Part shown: positions 1 to 9,659 of the stretch, piece by piece
How the letters are laid out: each line of letters begins with the position of its first letter
How positions within the stretch are numbered: position 1 is the stretch's first letter
Source of the DNA: Nocardia tengchongensis
GTDB taxonomy: Bacteria; Actinomycetota; Actinomycetes; Mycobacteriales; Mycobacteriaceae
Length of the DNA stretch: 64,000 bases
Direction of reading: 5' to 3'
Assembly: GCF_018362975.1 (NCBI RefSeq)
Contig: NZ_CP074371.1
Span: 7,936,001 to 8,000,000 of the forward strand
Program-made: the position numbers and the translations under genes
Notes under the pieces: generated by a model
Database searches by the model: none
What the model was told of the DNA's origin: nothing
The model's input: only the letters and a program-made list of their open reading frames with translations

Positions 1-500
1 TCCGGTGCGTGAGGGCGGGCAGGGCGCCTTCGAGCAGGCCGTCGGCGAGGTCGTTGTCGTAGGCCAGCAGCACCTTGCCGAGAGCGGTGGCGTGCGGGGG
101 CAGTTCCTCGCCGACCGCCAGCGCCTGCTCGGTGTTGTCGGGCCGGAAGACGTGGTGGATCACCACGATCGCACCCTCCACCGGCGCGGCGATCCGCACC
201 GATTCGCCGCTGCGCGCGGCCAGGGCGTCGGCGCGGTTGATGGCCCGCGACCGGAGTTCGTTGGCGTCCAGGTGCCCGGCGGCCGAGGTCCTGGAGCGCG
301 GGGCTGAGCAGATACTTGCCGCTCACCGGGTCCTGATCGACGAATCCGACGCCCTGCAAGGTGCGCAGGATGCCGTGCGCGGTCGGCTTGGCCAGACCCA
401 GGGCCGCGGCGATCTCGCCGACCGCCATCCGCCCGGACCCGCGCGCGAGCAGCCGCAGGATGGCCGCGGCACGCTCGATCGACTGAATCGGACCCGGCAT
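1..500 (-). pseudogene. IclR/GylR-type glycerol operon regulator, frameshifted and cut by the window edge
   Basis: The ATG at 498-500 opens a typical IclR N-terminus: [18 protein letters not shown], then a winged HTH ([20 protein letters not shown]) and the linker [19 protein letters not shown]. At about 278-284 the frame breaks. The ligand-binding domain continues in another frame ([50 protein letters not shown]) and runs off position 1. One extra G/C in the run would explain it, since removing it restores Leu-Gly-Ala-Gly-His. This fits the GylR branch of the family, which represses glycerol genes, and glpK lies divergently 160 bp away. It may be a true pseudogene or a sequencing error. Confidence 0.8.
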
Positions 501-521
501 GCCCGAAACCTACCAGCAAAC

Positions 522-540
522 CGTTCGGCATTGTCGAACG
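522..540. promoter_or_regulatory. Inverted repeat, probable IclR-family operator
   Basis: CGTTCG and CGAACG form a perfect dyad with a 7-nt spacer, 22 bp upstream of the regulator start and about 120 bp upstream of glpK. The position in the shared divergent promoter suits an operator of the adjacent IclR-type regulator. Function is inferred from symmetry and position only. Confidence 0.45.
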
Positions 541-659
541 CGTCCTCTGTGCGGACGACCTCCCGCTTCGTAGCGTGGACCTCGGGCCCGGCTAGGACCG
601 GTAACCGCCGCTCGACCTGGGCATACGGACTCAATGACGAGCCTCCGGAAAGGACCGCG

Positions 660-2189
660 ATGACGCAGTATGTCGGAGCCATCGACCAAGGCACGACCTC
701 CACGCGATTCATGGTGTTCGACCACAGCGGCAATGTGATTGCCCGCCATCAACTCGAACACGAGCAGATCCTTCCGCAGGCCGGCTGGGTGGAACACAAT
801 CCGGACGAGATCTGGGAGCGGGCCCGCACCGTCATCAAGAGCGCCCTGGCCGGAGCCGGACTCACCGCGAGCGACCTGGCCGCGGTCGGCGTCACCAATC
901 AGCGCGAGACCACCATCGTGTGGAACCGCCGCACCGGACGCCCCTACTACAACGCCATCGTCTGGCAGGACACCCGCACCGACCGCATCGTGGCCGAGGT
1001 GGAGAAGGCCGGCCACGGCGATCTGATTCGCGAACGCGCCGGACTGCCGCCCGCGCCGTACTTCTCCGGCGGCAAGCTGCGCTGGATCCTCGACAACGTC
1101 CCCGGCGTCCGCGCGGACGCCGAGCGGGGCGACGCGCTCTTCGGCACCCCCGACACCTGGATCATCTGGAACCTCACCGGCGGCGTCCACGGCGGCGTGC
1201 ACGTCACCGACCCGACCAACGCCTCGCGCACCATGCTCATGGATCTCGAAACCCTGGACTGGGACGAGGAATTGCTCGCGGTGTTCGACGTGCCGCGCAG
1301 CATGCTGCCGCGCATCGCGCCCTCGTCGAATCCGGAAGGCTTCGGCACCACCTACCCGGGCGGCCCGTTCAAGGGCGCCGTGACGATCGCCGGTGTGCTC
1401 GGCGACCAGCAGGCCGCCACCGTCGGCCAGGTCTGCTTCCGGCCCGGCGAGGCCAAGAACACCTACGGCACCGGCAATTTTCTCATGCTCAACACCGGCA
1501 CCGAGATCGTGCGCTCCAAGCACGGCCTGCTCACCACCGTCGCCTACCAGTTCGGCGACGACAAACCGGTGTACGCGCTCGAGGGCTCGATCGCCGTCAC
1601 CGGGTCGGCCGTACAGTGGCTGCGCGACCAGCTCGGCATCATCTCCGGCGCGGAGCGGGTCGAGGCGCTGGCCCGGCAGGTCTCCGACAACGGCGGCGTC
1701 TACTTCGTGCCCGCCTTCTCCGGTCTGTTCGCGCCCCACTGGCGCGCGGACGCCCGCGGCGTCATCGTGGGCCTGTCCCGCTACAGCAACAATGCCCACA
1801 TCGCCAGGGCCACACTGGAATCCATCTGCTACCAGACCCGCGACGTGGTCGAGGCCATGCAGCAGGACTCCGGGGTCGCCCTCGACACGCTGCGCGTGGA
1901 CGGCGGTGTCACCTCCAACGAACTCGCCATGCAGATCCAGGCCGACTTCCTCGGCGTCCCGGTCTCCCGGCCGGTCGTCGCCGAGACCACCGCGCTCGGC
2001 GCCGCCTACGCCGCCGGGCTCGCGGTCGGATTCTGGAGCAGCACAGACGAACTCGTCGCCAACTGGCACGAGGACAAGAACTGGCAACCCACCATGACCG
2101 ACCAGCAGCGGCAGCGTGGTTACGCCCGCTGGCGCAAGGCCGTGTCCCGCACCCTCGACTGGGTCGATCTCGACGACGACGAGGACTGA
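660..2189 (+). CDS. glpK: Glycerol kinase GlpK
   Basis: 509 aa, the usual length. It phosphorylates glycerol to sn-glycerol-3-phosphate with ATP in the cytosol. The FGGY-kinase N-terminus shows the phosphate-binding [11 protein letters not shown] (about residues 6-16). Further family motifs are [26 protein letters not shown] and, near the C-terminus, [14 protein letters not shown]. The ATG at 660 is chosen because GGAAAGGA lies about 6 nt upstream; the frame stays open far upstream only because of high GC. glpD follows after a short gap, so the two are probably co-transcribed under the divergent IclR-type regulator. Confidence 0.97.
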   Translation: MTQYVGAIDQGTTSTRFMVFDHSGNVIARHQLEHEQILPQAGWVEHNPDEIWERARTVIKSALAGAGLTASDLAAVGVTNQRETTIVWNRRTGRPYYNAIVWQDTRTDRIVAEVEKAGHGDLIRERAGLPPAPYFSGGKLRWILDNVPGVRADAERGDALFGTPDTWIIWNLTGGVHGGVHVTDPTNASRTMLMDLETLDWDEELLAVFDVPRSMLPRIAPSSNPEGFGTTYPGGPFKGAVTIAGVLGDQQAATVGQVCFRPGEAKNTYGTGNFLMLNTGTEIVRSKHGLLTTVAYQFGDDKPVYALEGSIAVTGSAVQWLRDQLGIISGAERVEALARQVSDNGGVYFVPAFSGLFAPHWRADARGVIVGLSRYSNNAHIARATLESICYQTRDVVEAMQQDSGVALDTLRVDGGVTSNELAMQIQADFLGVPVSRPVVAETTALGAAYAAGLAVGFWSSTDELVANWHEDKNWQPTMTDQQRQRGYARWRKAVSRTLDWVDLDDDED

Positions 2190-2243
2190 GCGGTGACCGG
2201 CACTCATCTCGAGCCTGAAAATACCGATAACAAGGAGCATTTC

Positions 2244-3920
2244 GTGTCCGCACAGCTGGATCCCGCCTACCGCGCCCGGGCCATCGCAGGCCTCGGCGAC
2301 ACCGAAATCGACGTGCTCGTGATCGGTGGTGGAGTGACCGGAGCGGGCGCGGCCCTCGACGCGGCCTCGCGCGGGCTGTCCGTCACCCTGGTCGAGGCGC
2401 GCGACTTCGCCGCCGGCACCTCGAGCCGGTCCTCCAAACTCATCCACGGCGGCCTGCGCTACCTGGAGCAGTACGACTTCGCCTTGGTCCGTGAGGCTTT
2501 GAAGGAACGCGGACTGCTGCTCAACAAACTGGCCCCGCACCTGGTGCACCCGGTGTCGTTCCTATTCCCGCTGCAGAAGCACTACGAGCGCTTCTACATC
2601 GGCGCGGGCATCGCCCTCTACGACACCATGGGCGGCGCGCGCTCGGTGCCCATGCACAAGCACCTGAGCCGTTCCAAGGCACTGGAATTGGCCCCCGCAC
2701 TCAAGGCGGACGCCATGACCGGCGCCATCCGCTACTACGACGCCCAGGTCGACGACGCCCGCCACACCATGATGATCGCGCGCACCGCCGCCGAGCACGG
2801 CGCCACCGTGCTGACCCGCACCAAGGTCACCGGGCTGCTGCGCGACGGCGAACAGGTGGTGGGCGCGCGGGTGCTGGATCTGGAAACCGGTCTGGAGCAC
2901 AGCATCCGGGCCAAGACCGTGATCTCTGCGACCGGCGTGTGGACCGACGACATGATCAAGATGACCGGCGTGGAATTCCCGTTCCACGTGCGCATGTCCA
3001 AGGGCGTGCACATCATGGTGCCGCGCGAGAAGCTCGACATGGGCACCGGCATCGCCATGAAGACCGAGAAGTCGGTGCTGTTCGTCATCCCGTGGGCCGA
3101 GCACTGGATCATCGGCACCACCGACACCGACTGGTCGCTGGACAAGAACCACCCGACCGCCACCGCCGGGGACGTCCAGTACATCCTCGACCACGTCAAT
3201 TCGCTGCTGCGCGAACCGCTCACCCGCGCCGACATCGTCGGCACCTACGCGGGGCTGCGGCCGCTGATGACCGGCGCGTCCAAGGAGACCTCCAAGCTCT
3301 CGCGCGAACACGCGGTCGCCGAACCGGCCCCGGGCCTGTTCGTCATCGCGGGCGGCAAGTACACCACCTACCGGGTGATGGCCGCCGACGTGGTGAACGC
3401 CGCCGCCGAGCGCCTGGGCGGCGACGTCGCGCCGTCGATCACCGCGAACCTGCCCATCCTGGGCGCGACCGGCTACCAGGACCTGCTCGACCGCGTCGCC
3501 GAGGTGGCCGCGGCGGCCGGGCTGCCGGAGCAGACCGTGACCCACCTGCTGGGCCGCTACGGCTCGCTCACCGACGAGATCTTCGACCTCATCGCCGCGG
3601 ATCCCGCACTGGGCGAACCGATTCCGGGAGCCGAGGACTACGTCGGCGCCGAGGCCGTCTACGCCGCCACCCACGAGGGCGCGCTGCACCTGGACGACCT
3701 GCTCACCCGCCGCACCCGCATCTCCATCGAGGTGCCCGACCGCGGGCTGAAGGCGGCTCCCGAGATCGCCAAGCTGATCGCCCCGCACCTGGGCTGGGAC
3801 GACGAGCGCACCAATGCCGAGATCAACCGCTACTTCGACCGGGTGCACGCCGAATTGGCCGCCAACGAGGAGAAGGACGACGAGGCGGCCAACGCGGCCC
3901 GCATGATCGCCGTCGGCTGA
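2244..3920 (+). CDS. glpD: FAD-dependent glycerol-3-phosphate dehydrogenase GlpD
   Basis: 558 aa. It oxidises glycerol-3-phosphate to dihydroxyacetone phosphate and passes electrons to the membrane quinone pool. The N-terminal FAD site is VLVIGGGVTGAGAALDAASR, followed by the GlpD hallmark SSRSSKLIHGGLRYLEQ. A later block, GTYAGLRPL, belongs to the DAO fold, and the C-terminal cap domain is present. The GTG at 2244 is chosen because AAGGAG sits 6 nt upstream. A GTG at 2193 in the same frame lacks such a site. The gene lies 54 bp after glpK. Confidence 0.96.
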   Translation: MSAQLDPAYRARAIAGLGDTEIDVLVIGGGVTGAGAALDAASRGLSVTLVEARDFAAGTSSRSSKLIHGGLRYLEQYDFALVREALKERGLLLNKLAPHLVHPVSFLFPLQKHYERFYIGAGIALYDTMGGARSVPMHKHLSRSKALELAPALKADAMTGAIRYYDAQVDDARHTMMIARTAAEHGATVLTRTKVTGLLRDGEQVVGARVLDLETGLEHSIRAKTVISATGVWTDDMIKMTGVEFPFHVRMSKGVHIMVPREKLDMGTGIAMKTEKSVLFVIPWAEHWIIGTTDTDWSLDKNHPTATAGDVQYILDHVNSLLREPLTRADIVGTYAGLRPLMTGASKETSKLSREHAVAEPAPGLFVIAGGKYTTYRVMAADVVNAAAERLGGDVAPSITANLPILGATGYQDLLDRVAEVAAAAGLPEQTVTHLLGRYGSLTDEIFDLIAADPALGEPIPGAEDYVGAEAVYAATHEGALHLDDLLTRRTRISIEVPDRGLKAAPEIAKLIAPHLGWDDERTNAEINRYFDRVHAELAANEEKDDEAANAARMIAVG

Positions 3921-4008
3921 CCCGCGGCCGAGTTTCCGGACGTTTGCTGAATGAGAAACCGTAAAGTCTGATCGGGAGTTGCACGGGCCGCCGACCGAGA
4001 GGCGAACA

Positions 4009-4411
4009 ATGGACTTCAGCTCCATCTTTGCCAGCGAGGCACTGGGCACGGGGATCTTGGTCCTACTCGGAGCCGGTGTGGTTGCCAATGTGGTGCTGGG
4101 TAAGTCGAAGGGCTTCGACGGCGGCTGGCTCCTGATCAGTTTCGGCTGGGGCATAGGCGTCTTCGCGACCTCGGACCGCGCATCGCCTACGCGCTGCTGC
4201 CCACCCGCCGCCGGGCGGACCACGCGCTGCCGGAACGGATTCCGGCCGGCGTCGGCGCGAGCGGCACGGACCGTCGGGTCGTCGCGGAGAGCCCCGGCGA
4301 CCCGTCAGCTCCAGCGTCAAGAGCGCCGACTGGAGCTACGCCTGGGTGCCCGTGCTGGGTCCCCTCGTCGGCGGCGCGCTCGCGGGCCTGGTCGCCCAGC
4401 TCTACCTGTAG
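4009..4411 (+). pseudogene. glpF: Glycerol facilitator GlpF remnant with large internal deletion
   Basis: From the ATG at 4009 the first 54 codons encode a normal aquaglyceroporin start (MDFSSIFASEALGTGILVLL, then GWGIGVF). At about 4164-4168 the sequence jumps, in a different frame, to the end of the family: [13 protein letters not shown], then [20 protein letters not shown], ending at a TAG at 4409-4411. The first NPA pore motif and about four membrane helices are missing, roughly 400 bp compared with a normal member of about 260 aa. Only a GCG-type microhomology is visible at the junction. In frame, translation from 4009 runs on in junk past the true stop. No functional channel can be made. 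Confidence 0.88.
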
Positions 4412-4427
4412 TCACCCGCTCCCCCGC

Positions 4428-4480
4428 AGGCCCATCGACCTCGGCAGACACCGAATGTCGGTGGGCCTTGTTAGTTTTCG
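4428..4480 (+). terminator. Probable intrinsic terminator of the glp operon
   Basis: The arms AGGCCCATCGAC (4428-4439) and GTCGGTGGGCCT (4457-4468) pair with one G-T wobble. They are followed by a T-rich stretch (TGTTAGTTTT). It lies just past the glpF remnant and before the next gene. Confidence 0.6.
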
Positions 4481-4517
4481 CGGCACATCGAGTTGAACGT
4501 GAAGCTTGGAGCAAGGC

Positions 4518-5942
4518 ATGAGCGGCGGGGAGAACACGTACCTGGAGCTGTCCCAGGACAGCGGTACGGCACACAAGTTCTACGAGGTCATCGTGACCGG
4601 GACGCAGGTGACGATCCGGTACGGACGCATCGGCGACGCCGGGCAGCGGCAGGTGAGTTCGTTTGCGACCGTGGAGAAGGCGCGGGCGGCGGCGGCCAAG
4701 AAGGTCGGCGAGAAGATGCGCAAGGGCTACGCGCCCGCGGTCATGGGAGCGCGCGGACGGCGGCCGGTCACCCGGCGCGCCATCGTCAGCCAGCGCTCGA
4801 CCGCCAAGAGGGCGCCCGTGCTGTGGAGCTTCGACTCCGGCGCGGCGGCGTTCGGCATCTTCGTCGACGAAGAGCGCTGCTGGGTCGGCAACGAGCACGG
4901 CGACGTCTTCACCCTCACCCCCGAGGGCGAGGTGACCGGACGGTTCCGGCTGCCCGATGCGGTGAAATGCATTGTCGCCGATGATTTCTGGATCTACGCG
5001 GGCTGCGACGACGGTCGCGTCTACGACCTGTCCGGCAAGGTGCCGCGCGCGGCCTACGACATCGCGGCCAATGTCGACATCTACTGGCTCGACATCCACG
5101 ACGGCATCCTCGGCGTCTCCGACCGGCAGGGCGGACTGACCGTCATCGACCACGAAGAGGAATCGCTGTGGTCCCGGCGCAGCAACGGCGACTCGGGCTG
5201 GATGGTGCGCATCGACGAAGCCGGTGTGTACCACGGGCATTCGGGCGGCGTCACCAAGTACGACCTGGCCACCGGTGACAGCCGCTGGCAGGTCGGCACC
5301 GGCGGCTCGGTGCTGTTCGGCTGGCAGGAGAGCGACGCCGTCTACGCCGGCACCGGCACCCGCCAGGTCCGCATGGTGGCCAAGGACGGGCAGGCCGAAC
5401 GCACCTACCAGTGCGACGCGTCCGTATTCTCCTGCGCCACTTCACCGGACGGGCGTTACGTCTTCGCCGGCGACAACTGCTCGTCGGTGTACTGCTTCGA
5501 CTCCGCGGGCACCCGCCTGTGGAAGCTGGCCACCGGCTGCGGTTCGGCCTATTCGATGCAGTACCACGACGAGAAGCTCTACCTGGTCACCACCAACGGC
5601 ACCCTGGCCTGCCTGGACGTCAGCGAGCCCGCCATCCGCAACGCCGAACAGGGCGTGCTGCCGCAGACGCTGTCGATCAAGGCGCCGGAGATCTCGGCCG
5701 TGACGCCCAGCGCCAGCGTGGAGGTGATCACCGACGCGGGCGACGGCATCGTCGTGGAATGTGTGCAGGAGAACGGCAGCCTGCGGGTCCACGTCCTCTC
5801 CTCCGGCTACCAACGCGACTGGAACGTGCAGTTCCCCAGAGAGATTCGCGAGGCCGGGGCCCGCTACGTGGTCGACGCCGTCACCGAATCGGCGCGCGGC
5901 GGGTTCTACCGCGTCCGCGGCGACATCCGCCGGCTGCGCTGA
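4518..5942 (+). CDS. WGR-domain protein with PQQ/WD40-like beta-propeller
   Basis: 474 aa. Residues about 5-75 match a WGR domain: YLELSQ, KFYEVIVTG, the signature IRYGRIGDAGQ, and a basic Lys/Arg-rich helix. From about residue 95 to the end there are repeated propeller-like blades (ILGVSDRQGGLTVI, YVFAGDNCSSVYCFDSAG, LYLVTTNGTLACLD). No signal peptide or membrane segment is seen, so it should be cytosolic. WGR domains occur in PARPs and bacterial regulators and can bind nucleic acid, but the substrate here is unknown. The ATG at 4518 is preferred over an upstream in-frame TTG at 4506. It stands alone, convergent with the thioesterase gene 1 bp beyond its stop. Confidence 0.8.
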   Translation: MSGGENTYLELSQDSGTAHKFYEVIVTGTQVTIRYGRIGDAGQRQVSSFATVEKARAAAAKKVGEKMRKGYAPAVMGARGRRPVTRRAIVSQRSTAKRAPVLWSFDSGAAAFGIFVDEERCWVGNEHGDVFTLTPEGEVTGRFRLPDAVKCIVADDFWIYAGCDDGRVYDLSGKVPRAAYDIAANVDIYWLDIHDGILGVSDRQGGLTVIDHEEESLWSRRSNGDSGWMVRIDEAGVYHGHSGGVTKYDLATGDSRWQVGTGGSVLFGWQESDAVYAGTGTRQVRMVAKDGQAERTYQCDASVFSCATSPDGRYVFAGDNCSSVYCFDSAGTRLWKLATGCGSAYSMQYHDEKLYLVTTNGTLACLDVSEPAIRNAEQGVLPQTLSIKAPEISAVTPSASVEVITDAGDGIVVECVQENGSLRVHVLSSGYQRDWNVQFPREIREAGARYVVDAVTESARGGFYRVRGDIRRLR

Positions 5943-5943
5943 A

Positions 5944-6447
5944 TCACGCTCCGACGCTGGACAATTCGCCCGGCGTCGCGCCGAAGCGCTGGAAGTGGGC
6001 GGCGGTCACCTCGACGAAGATCGCGCGGCCGGTGGCGACCACGGTATCGCCGTCGGTCAGCGCGGTGTGGATGAACAGCTTGCGGCCCTCCCGGCCGACG
6101 AGCTTGGAGGTGACCGTCAATTCTCGGTGCAGCTGGACCGGGACCAGGAAATCGACCTCGAGTTTCACGGTCACGGCGGGCAGCCGCAGCGGCATCAGCA
6201 CCGAGCCGGAAGCCTCGTCCAGGGCCGCCGAGACGATGCCGCCGTGCGCCACGCCCGGTGCGCCCTGATGCCGCTCGTCCAGCACGAAAGTGCTGCGCAC
6301 CAGGTCACCGTGCCGCTCGAAGGTCATGTGCGGGGAGGCCGGGTTGGCCGGGCCGCAGCCGTAACAGCCCGGGTGGTGCGGCGGGAAAGGCCCCTCGGCG
6401 AAGAGCTCGCCGAGGGGCAACGGCGCGGCATCGCGATCGTGGTCCAT
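5944..6447 (-). CDS. PaaI-type hotdog-fold acyl-CoA thioesterase
   Basis: 167 aa. The hotdog thioesterase signature is clear: HPGCYGCGPANP near residue 25, then GVAHGGIVSAALDEASG (about residues 65-81), where His-Gly-Gly and the Asp/Glu of the following helix form the active site, and VTVKLEVDFLVPV. It should hydrolyse an acyl-CoA in the cytosol; the acyl group cannot be told. The gene converges on the WGR gene and lies 45 bp upstream of the Clp ATPase stop, on the same strand. Confidence 0.85.
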   Translation of the reverse strand: MDHDRDAAPLPLGELFAEGPFPPHHPGCYGCGPANPASPHMTFERHGDLVRSTFVLDERHQGAPGVAHGGIVSAALDEASGSVLMPLRLPAVTVKLEVDFLVPVQLHRELTVTSKLVGREGRKLFIHTALTDGDTVVATGRAIFVEVTAAHFQRFGATPGELSSVGA

Positions 6448-6492
6448 ACCTAGAAGTTAACCCAGATTCGAATCCGATCCACAAGCCCGGGG

Positions 6493-9075
6493 TCAGTTCT
6501 TGCCCGAGGCCGACTTCCCGCGCGACTCCTTCCCGCCGTGCTTGCCATGGCCGTTGGCGCTCTTCTTGTCGCCCTTGCCGACGGTCATGATCGATTCCTC
6601 GGTGATCGTGGCGTCGGTCTTCTGGCCGCCGCCGTGGTGCAGCGCCTCGATCAGCAGGCCATCGTCGTCGGCGTCGATGCGGACGGTGTCGCCGGGGGCC
6701 AGTGAGCCTTCCAGGAGCTTCTTCGCCAGCGCGTTGTCCAGCTGCTTCTGCACGGTCCGGCGCAGTGGCCGGGCGCCGAACTCGGGCTGATAGCCGGTGT
6801 CCGCCAGCCAGTCCATCGCCTTGTCGGACACGTCCAGCTCGATGTCCTGACCGTGCAGCCGGCGGCGGGTGCCGTCCAGCACCAGCCCGACGATGGTGCG
6901 CAGCTGCTGCTTGTCGAGCCGATGGAAGATGATCTGCTCGTCGAGCCGGTTGAGGAACTCGGGCCGGAACTGCTTGCGCAGCCGCTCCTCCAGCTGCGGG
7001 GTGATCGAATCCAGATCGCCGTCCTTCGCGGACAGGATCAGATCGGACCCGATATTGCTGGTGAGGATCACGATGGTGTTCTTGAAATCGACGGTGCGGC
7101 CCTTGGAATCGGTGACCCGGCCGTCGTCGAGCAGCTGCAGCAGCACGTTGAACACGTCCGGATGCGCCTTCTCGACCTCGTCGAACAGGATCACCGAATA
7201 CGGCTGGCGGCGCACCTTGTCGGTGAGCTGGGCGGCGTCGTCGTAGCCGATGTATCCGGGCGGCGCGCCGACCAGCCGAGCCACCGTGTGCTTCTCCTGG
7301 AACTCGCTCATGTCGAAGCGGATGAGCCGGTCCTCGTCGCCGAACACCGCGGCCGCCAAGGCTTTCGCGAGTTCGGTCTTGCCGACGCCGGTGGGGCCCA
7401 GGAACAGGAACGAGCCGATCGGCCGGTTGGGATCCTTGAGTCCGGCGCGGGCGCGGCGCACCGCCTCGGCCACCGCGATGATGGCCTCGTCCTGACCGAT
7501 CACCCGCTGGTGCAGATCATGTTCCAGCTTCAGCAGTTTCGCGCGTTCCTCGGTGGTGAGGTCGGCGACCGGGATCCCGGTGTGACGCGAGATCACCTCG
7601 GCGATATCGGTGATGGTGACCGTCGGGACCTCGGTGCGGTCCGCCTCGTCGACGGCCTTCGCCTCGGTCTTCGCGATCTCGGCCTTGATCTTGGTGGCCT
7701 TCTCGTAGTCCTCGCCCGCGACCGCGGCGTCCTTCTCCCGATTCAGGTGCCCCAGTTTCTCTTCCAGCTCTCGCACCTTGGGATCCGGTGTGCGCGTGCG
7801 CAATCGGACCCGCGCGCCGGCCTGGTCCACCAGATCGATGGCCTTGTCCGGCATGAACCGGTCGGTGAGGTAGCGATCCGACAGTTCCGCCGCCGCGATC
7901 AGCGCCTCGTCCAGGTACCGCACCTGGTGATGCTCCTCGTACACGTCGGCCAGGCCGCGCAGGATCTCGATGGTGTCGGTCACCGACGGCTCGGACACCA
8001 TCACCGGCTGGAAGCGGCGCTCCAGGGCCGCGTCCTTCTCGATGTACTTGCGGTACTCGTCGATGGTGGTCGCGCCGATGGCGTGCAATTCACCGCGGGC
8101 CAGGGCGGGCTTGAGCATATTGCCCGCGTCCATGGAGCCCTCGCCACCGCCGCCGGCACCCACGATGGTGTGCAGCTCGTCGATGAAGACCACCAATTCC
8201 TCGGAGTGCGCACGCACTTCGTCGAGCACCTTGGTGAGCCGCTCCTCGAATTCGCCGCGGTATTTACTGCCCGCCACCATGGAACTCACGTCCAGGGCGA
8301 TGACCCGGCGGTCGGCCAGCGTCGCGGGCACGTCGCCATTGACGATGCGCTGGGCCAGGCCCTCCACGATGGCGGTCTTGCCGACGCCCGGGTCGCCGAT
8401 CAGCACCGGATTGTTCTTGCGCCGCCGCGACAGGATCTCCACGGTCTGCTCGATCTCCTCGGCGCGCCCGACCACCGGGTCCACCTTGCCGGCGCGGGCC
8501 TCCGCGGTGAGGTCGCGGCCGTACTCGTCGAGGGTCGGGGTGTCGGAGGGCTCCTTGGCCGCGGTGGCGGCAGGAGGCATCTTCGCGCCCGCCAGCGCCT
8601 GGGCGGCCGGAGTGTCGTGCAGGCCCGCGATGCCGAGCAGGATGTGCTCGGGCCCGATGTAGCTGCTGCCCGCCTCGGCGGCGCTGCGTTGCGCGTTGCG
8701 CAGGGCCAGCTTGGCCGCCGGGCTCAGCGCCAGGGCGTGTTCGTCGCCGTGCGCGCCGACGGCACTGCCCGCGGCGGTGCGCATCTGCTCGCGCAATTGT
8801 TCGGGTTCACGGCCGATCTCGGCGATGATGCTGCGGGCGGGCTCGATGGCCGCGGCCGCGTAGAGCAGGTGCTCGGGTGTGATCTCGGCGCTGCCCCAGT
8901 CGTGAGCGGCCTGCCGGGCCGAGTCGACCACGGATTTGGCGCTCTCGCTCAGCAATCGGGTCAGGTCGATGCGCTGCACCGGCGGCTGGCGCGACATTCC
9001 GGATCCGAAGAAGCGGTCGAAGATATCGTCGAAGGAATCGAAGGAACCCATCGAACTGGGCCAACCCTGGGTCAT
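6493..9075 (-). CDS. Clp/Hsp100 AAA+ ATPase with mixed ClpB/ClpC features
   Basis: 860 aa from the ATG at 9075 (AGGTGA upstream). A Phe/Asp/Gly-rich leader ([13 protein letters not shown]) precedes a double Clp_N domain (about 35-180). D1 has GDPGVGKT and [10 protein letters not shown] short middle segment contains [15 protein letters not shown], as in ClpC. D2 has GPTGVGKTE and [14 protein letters not shown]. The D2 region after TSNIGSDLI lacks the (I/L)GF loop that docks ClpP in ClpA, ClpC and ClpX. The gene ends in a basic Gly/Lys/Ser tail of about 30 residues. Inference: an unfoldase or disaggregase that works without ClpP. It has neither the long ClpB coiled coil nor the ClpC docking loop. 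Confidence 0.88.
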   Translation of the reverse strand: MTQGWPSSMGSFDSFDDIFDRFFGSGMSRQPPVQRIDLTRLLSESAKSVVDSARQAAHDWGSAEITPEHLLYAAAAIEPARSIIAEIGREPEQLREQMRTAAGSAVGAHGDEHALALSPAAKLALRNAQRSAAEAGSSYIGPEHILLGIAGLHDTPAAQALAGAKMPPAATAAKEPSDTPTLDEYGRDLTAEARAGKVDPVVGRAEEIEQTVEILSRRRKNNPVLIGDPGVGKTAIVEGLAQRIVNGDVPATLADRRVIALDVSSMVAGSKYRGEFEERLTKVLDEVRAHSEELVVFIDELHTIVGAGGGGEGSMDAGNMLKPALARGELHAIGATTIDEYRKYIEKDAALERRFQPVMVSEPSVTDTIEILRGLADVYEEHHQVRYLDEALIAAAELSDRYLTDRFMPDKAIDLVDQAGARVRLRTRTPDPKVRELEEKLGHLNREKDAAVAGEDYEKATKIKAEIAKTEAKAVDEADRTEVPTVTITDIAEVISRHTGIPVADLTTEERAKLLKLEHDLHQRVIGQDEAIIAVAEAVRRARAGLKDPNRPIGSFLFLGPTGVGKTELAKALAAAVFGDEDRLIRFDMSEFQEKHTVARLVGAPPGYIGYDDAAQLTDKVRRQPYSVILFDEVEKAHPDVFNVLLQLLDDGRVTDSKGRTVDFKNTIVILTSNIGSDLILSAKDGDLDSITPQLEERLRKQFRPEFLNRLDEQIIFHRLDKQQLRTIVGLVLDGTRRRLHGQDIELDVSDKAMDWLADTGYQPEFGARPLRRTVQKQLDNALAKKLLEGSLAPGDTVRIDADDDGLLIEALHHGGGQKTDATITEESIMTVGKGDKKSANGHGKHGGKESRGKSASGKN

Positions 9076-9228
9076 GCGGTCACCTCGCGGCTCGGGTGAC
9101 GCCCGGCAGGACTGCGTGAATACGGGTGGAACGACGATGGGGAACAAGCCTGCCGACACGTCAGCTAACGAATGGCGAACTCGATCACCACAGTAGTAGC
9201 CCCGATGCCGATAAGCACCTGTTTGCGG

Positions 9229-9435
9229 TCAGCGGCCTGCAAGCACGGGCAGGAACGGTGCGTAGTCACGCACATGACCCTCGGTCCAGTCCCACAGGGA
9301 AGCCGGGTCCACTGCCACGCCACGCTGCAGGATCAGGTGCCAGCCGTCCTCGCGCTTTTCCCACATGTCGCCGTCACGATCGACGTACGTGCCGGTGCCT
9401 TCGGGCTCGATACCTGTCTCACCCACAACAATCAC
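9229..9435 (-). CDS. Small hypothetical protein (68 aa)
   Basis: A GTG-started frame encoding an acidic, tryptophan-containing small protein (GTYVDRDGDMWEKREDGWHL, then SLWDWTEGHV). The composition looks like a real globular actinobacterial protein rather than a shadow. The start is weakly supported, and a second in-frame GTG lies four codons in. No family is recognised. It lies downstream of another tiny frame on the same strand, in a stretch with lower GC than the flanking genes. Confidence 0.5.
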   Translation of the reverse strand: MIVVGETGIEPEGTGTYVDRDGDMWEKREDGWHLILQRGVAVDPASLWDWTEGHVRDYAPFLPVLAGR

Positions 9436-9488
9436 CCCTAGAAATCAAGGTTACTTCCATTTAGAAGCATCTTCCCCGACTCTAGCTG

Positions 9489-9659
9489 TTAACCGGCGAC
9501 CAGGGGATGCCCCCGCAGGATCATATCGTTAGCGCTGGAAACAACTTTCGCGGCCCAGTCACCCCGATCCGGACGGAAGACGTTGCAGGGGGCGATGTTT
9601 CGAGCGAGTTGCCCGATACCGACCGGCCGGGCTTTGACGTGCGCGGTGTTCGATGTCAC
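9489..9659 (-). CDS. Possible small ORF (56 aa), unrecognised
   Basis: A GTG at 9657-9659 opens 56 codons ending in TAA: MTSNTAHVKARPVGIGQLAR, then FRPDRGDWAAKVV and ANDMILRGHPLVAG. Third-position GC is moderate, lower than in neighbouring genes. No good ribosome binding site is visible. It ends 53 bp before the 68-aa gene on the same strand, so the two may be one transcript. It could also be non-coding. The rest of the gap up to the lsr2 stop (9660-9855) holds nothing I can support. Confidence 0.35.
   Translation of the reverse strand: MTSNTAHVKARPVGIGQLARNIAPCNVFRPDRGDWAAKVVSSANDMILRGHPLVAG

Noticed and set aside
510..2549. 679-codon open frame antisense to glpK
   Set aside because: A GC-driven shadow: low-complexity Gly/Val/Asp content, no family motif, and glpK on the other strand is certain.
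9172..9441. 89-codon plus-strand frame
   Set aside because: It opposes the 68-aa frame, which has the better protein-like composition; cysteines are scattered without a pattern.
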